7,049 nucleotides of DNA from Caldisericota bacterium (GTDB lineage Bacteria; Caldisericota; Caldisericia; Cryosericales; Cryosericaceae), in NCBI GenBank assembly GCA_026390195.1, contig JAPLGK010000175.1:1-7049 (forward strand). Reading direction: 5' to 3'. Within the stretch, counting starts at the first letter, position 1, and each line of letters opens with the position of its first letter. The notes under the pieces were generated by a model. It saw nothing but the letters and a program-made list of their open reading frames with translations. It searched no databases and had not been told where the DNA came from. The translations under genes and the position numbers were made by a program. Of this stretch, positions 5,410-7,049 are shown piece after piece.

Positions 5410-6336
5410 TCATGCCTTCTGCAGAGCAGCAGCCTTCTCTCTGGCCTGCACCCACAGCACCAGCAGAGGCGTAGAAATGTAGATAGAGGAGTAGGTTCCA
5501 GAGATAATGCCCACCAGCAGTGTTGTCGAGAAGTCGCGAATTGGAGCTCCGCCCATCAGAAACAACATCAACACGGCAAGGAATGTCGTAAAGGACGTGT
5601 TGAACGACCGTACCCACGTCTCGGTGACTGCAGCATTTGCAAGCTTATCGAACGGTTCTTTCGTCCGATACCGCAACTTCTCGCGGATGCGGTCCATGAC
5701 CACGACACCGTCCTGCACCGAGTAGGTAATAATCGCAAGGAACGCGCCAACAAAGGGCGCATTGAGAGGAACCCGGAAGACGGCCAGGATGCCGAGGGCA
5801 ACGAAGATGTCATGCACCATGCCGAGGATCGTTGCAAGACCGAATGAGAATTTGAAACGAATCGTGATATAGAATAAGGTAAACAGCAGCGAAAGACCTA
5901 ATGCCAAGCTGGATCGACGTAGAAGGTCGCGCCCAATGACGGGTGCGATTGAGGTGATTTCCTTGGTGCCCACATCAACGGCGCCATACTTTGCCACAAT
6001 GTCGTTGATGATCTTCCCACTGACGGCCGGGTCAATCTCATTTGTCTCCACCTTCATCGTAATGCCCTTTTCTCCGGCCCGCTGTACTGTAACGTTGCCA
6101 TAGCCGTTGGCTGAAAGTATGCCGCGGACAACTGCCTCATCAGGAGCTCTCTCGAAGGAGGCGTTGATGACTGTTCCGCCCATGAAGTCAATGCCAAACT
6201 TGAGCGGCGACCCGAAGCTGACCGTATTGACAACCATGGCCACAATGCCAATCGCAATGATGACAGATGACACAGTGAACCACGTACGTGTCTTACCAAT
6301 GATGTCCCAGCTCAGGATTCTCTCTCTGAATGTCAT
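5410..6336 (-). CDS. secF: Protein translocase subunit SecF (308 aa)
   Basis: SecF pairs with SecD in the inner membrane and uses the proton gradient to help complete Sec-dependent export across SecYEG. The 308-residue length is normal. TM1 lies at about 20-41, followed by the signature FGIDFMGGT (47-55), a periplasmic domain (about 56-130), and a five-helix bundle from about 140 to 298. Family motifs are HDIFVALG (175-182), YSVQDGVVVMDRIRE (205-219) and ETWVRSFNTSFTT (239-251). The acidic residues Asp209 and Asp215 are kept, although the family usually reads NDTVVVFDRIRE. The ATG lies 11 bp after the secD stop with only a weak GGCGG before it, so it is probably coupled to secD translation. 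The C-terminus is short and basic (REKAAALQKA). Confidence 0.97.
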   Translation of the reverse strand: MTFRERILSWDIIGKTRTWFTVSSVIIAIGIVAMVVNTVSFGSPLKFGIDFMGGTVINASFERAPDEAVVRGILSANGYGNVTVQRAGEKGITMKVETNEIDPAVSGKIINDIVAKYGAVDVGTKEITSIAPVIGRDLLRRSSLALGLSLLFTLFYITIRFKFSFGLATILGMVHDIFVALGILAVFRVPLNAPFVGAFLAIITYSVQDGVVVMDRIREKLRYRTKEPFDKLANAAVTETWVRSFNTSFTTFLAVLMLFLMGGAPIRDFSTTLLVGIISGTYSSIYISTPLLVLWVQAREKAAALQKA

Positions 6337-6347
6337 AGCTGCACCGC

Positions 6348-7049
6348 CTAACCGAGGAATTTCCTACTGTTCCTGGCAATGGCAGGAGTGAGCAGGAGGT
6401 CGACCAGTGTATGGCTGGCAAACACAGCCGTAAACATGCTGGCGAGAACGCCGAGAGCAAGCGTCACGGCAAATCCGCGCACGGTGCCGGTACCGAAGTA
6501 AAACAGGAATGCGGTGCCTACGAGCACAGTCAGGTTGGAGTCAAATACCGCACGGAATGCACGGGAGAAGCCCGCTCCAATCGCGCCCTTGACGGTCTTT
6601 TTCATCCCAAGCTCCTCACGAATGCGCTCGAAGATGATGCAGTTCGCATCCACTGCCATACCGATGGACAGGATCGCACCACCGATGGCGGGCAGCGAGA
6701 GTGTTGCATGCAGCACGAGATACGCAGCCATGAGGATGTCGGCATAGACGACAAGAGCAATGCCAGAGACGAGACCCAGATACCGGTACATGACAAACAT
6801 CCAGCTAACGACGAGGAGAAACGCAATGACTGCCGCCAACGCGCTGCTGCGCTTGAAGGCACTGCCGAGCGAAGGACCAACGACCTCTTCGGAGATCGCA
6901 ACCAGCTTAACAGGCAGCGATCCGCTTTTCAGCAGGAGTGCATAGTTGCTGGCCTGCTCCGCCGTGAAGCCACCCGAGATGACGCCCTTGCCATCGGTGA
7001 TGGCCGTCTCGACCGTCGGACTCATCAGAACTTGGCTGTCGAGGTAGAT
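6348..7049 (-). CDS. secD: Protein translocase subunit SecD, C-terminal part (5' end beyond the window)
   Basis: The frame is open to the right edge, giving 233 residues beginning IYLDSQVLMSPTV, so the gene starts outside the window. The visible part contains the end of the P1 periplasmic domain (GGFTAEQASNYALLLKSGSL, then PVKLVAISEEVVGPSLG) and the membrane bundle with the SecD signature IGMAVDANCIIFERIREELG. It ends in ARNSRKFLG. About six hydrophobic helices are expected and the sequence fits this. SecD forms a proton-driven complex with SecF that assists late steps of export. Normal SecD is 400-600 residues, so roughly half is seen. The separate secD and secF genes contrast with the fused secDF of some Firmicutes. 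Confidence 0.96.
   Translation of the reverse strand: MYLDSQVLMSPTVETAITDGKGVISGGFTAEQASNYALLLKSGSLPVKLVAISEEVVGPSLGSAFKRSSALAAVIAFLLVVSWMFVMYRYLGLVSGIALVVYADILMAAYLVLHATLSLPAIGGAILSIGMAVDANCIIFERIREELGMKKTVKGAIGAGFSRAFRAVFDSNLTVLVGTAFLFYFGTGTVRGFAVTLALGVLASMFTAVFASHTLVDLLLTPAIARNSRKFLG

Noticed and set aside
6346..6352. GTTAGGC on the minus strand at the end of secD, like an attC R' box
   Set aside because: It is formed by the secD stop codon and its context (GGT TAG GC), has no pairing arms, and lies within a conserved operon. It shows that the heptamer alone is weak evidence.

Overview
All confidently called genes are on the minus strand, so transcription runs from high to low coordinates. 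The right 60% of the window (about 2830-7049) is a compact chromosomal housekeeping block: secD (5' end off the window), secF, apt and a bifunctional relA/spoT-type gene. Spacings are 11 bp and 46 bp, followed by a stop/start overlap, which suggests one transcription unit. This order resembles the secDF-(recJ)-apt-relA neighbourhood known from Firmicutes and several other phyla, but recJ is absent here. GC content looks moderately high (mid-50s %). The organism is a bacterium; a Chloroflexota-like or other environmental lineage is possible, but nothing in the window fixes the taxon.

The left 40% (1-2829) looks like accessory DNA. Between relA and the next intact gene, about 600 bp hold only a C-terminal remnant of a medium-chain (zinc/quinone-type) dehydrogenase and unassigned sequence. 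Three minus-strand genes then follow: an alpha/beta hydrolase starting at a GTG (1441-2229), a second, unrelated alpha/beta hydrolase (456-1337), and the N-terminus of a rhodanese-family sulfurtransferase (1-230, cut by the window edge). Each has a good Shine-Dalgarno sequence.

The main find is that a sequence resembling an integron attC recombination site lies just 5' of each of these three genes. Each ends in a GTTRRRY-like box (GTTAGGC, GTTAGCC, GTTGGGC), and all are in the orientation expected for minus-strand gene cassettes. The middle one (1362-1421) folds into a nearly complete imperfect hairpin with CTAAC/GTTAG ends and one extrahelical base on the expected side. The site at 2271-2320 abuts the dehydrogenase stop codon and shares a 12-of-13 motif with the middle site. 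The site near 295-318 is recognisable only as a right half. The simplest reading is a small cassette array, or the relic of one, inserted downstream of relA and continuing past the left edge. No integron integrase is present, so this is an inference.

A second oddity is the RelA/SpoT protein. It has all hydrolase, synthetase, TGS, Cys/His and ACT motifs, but lacks most of the helical region usually found between the TGS and Cys/His domains.
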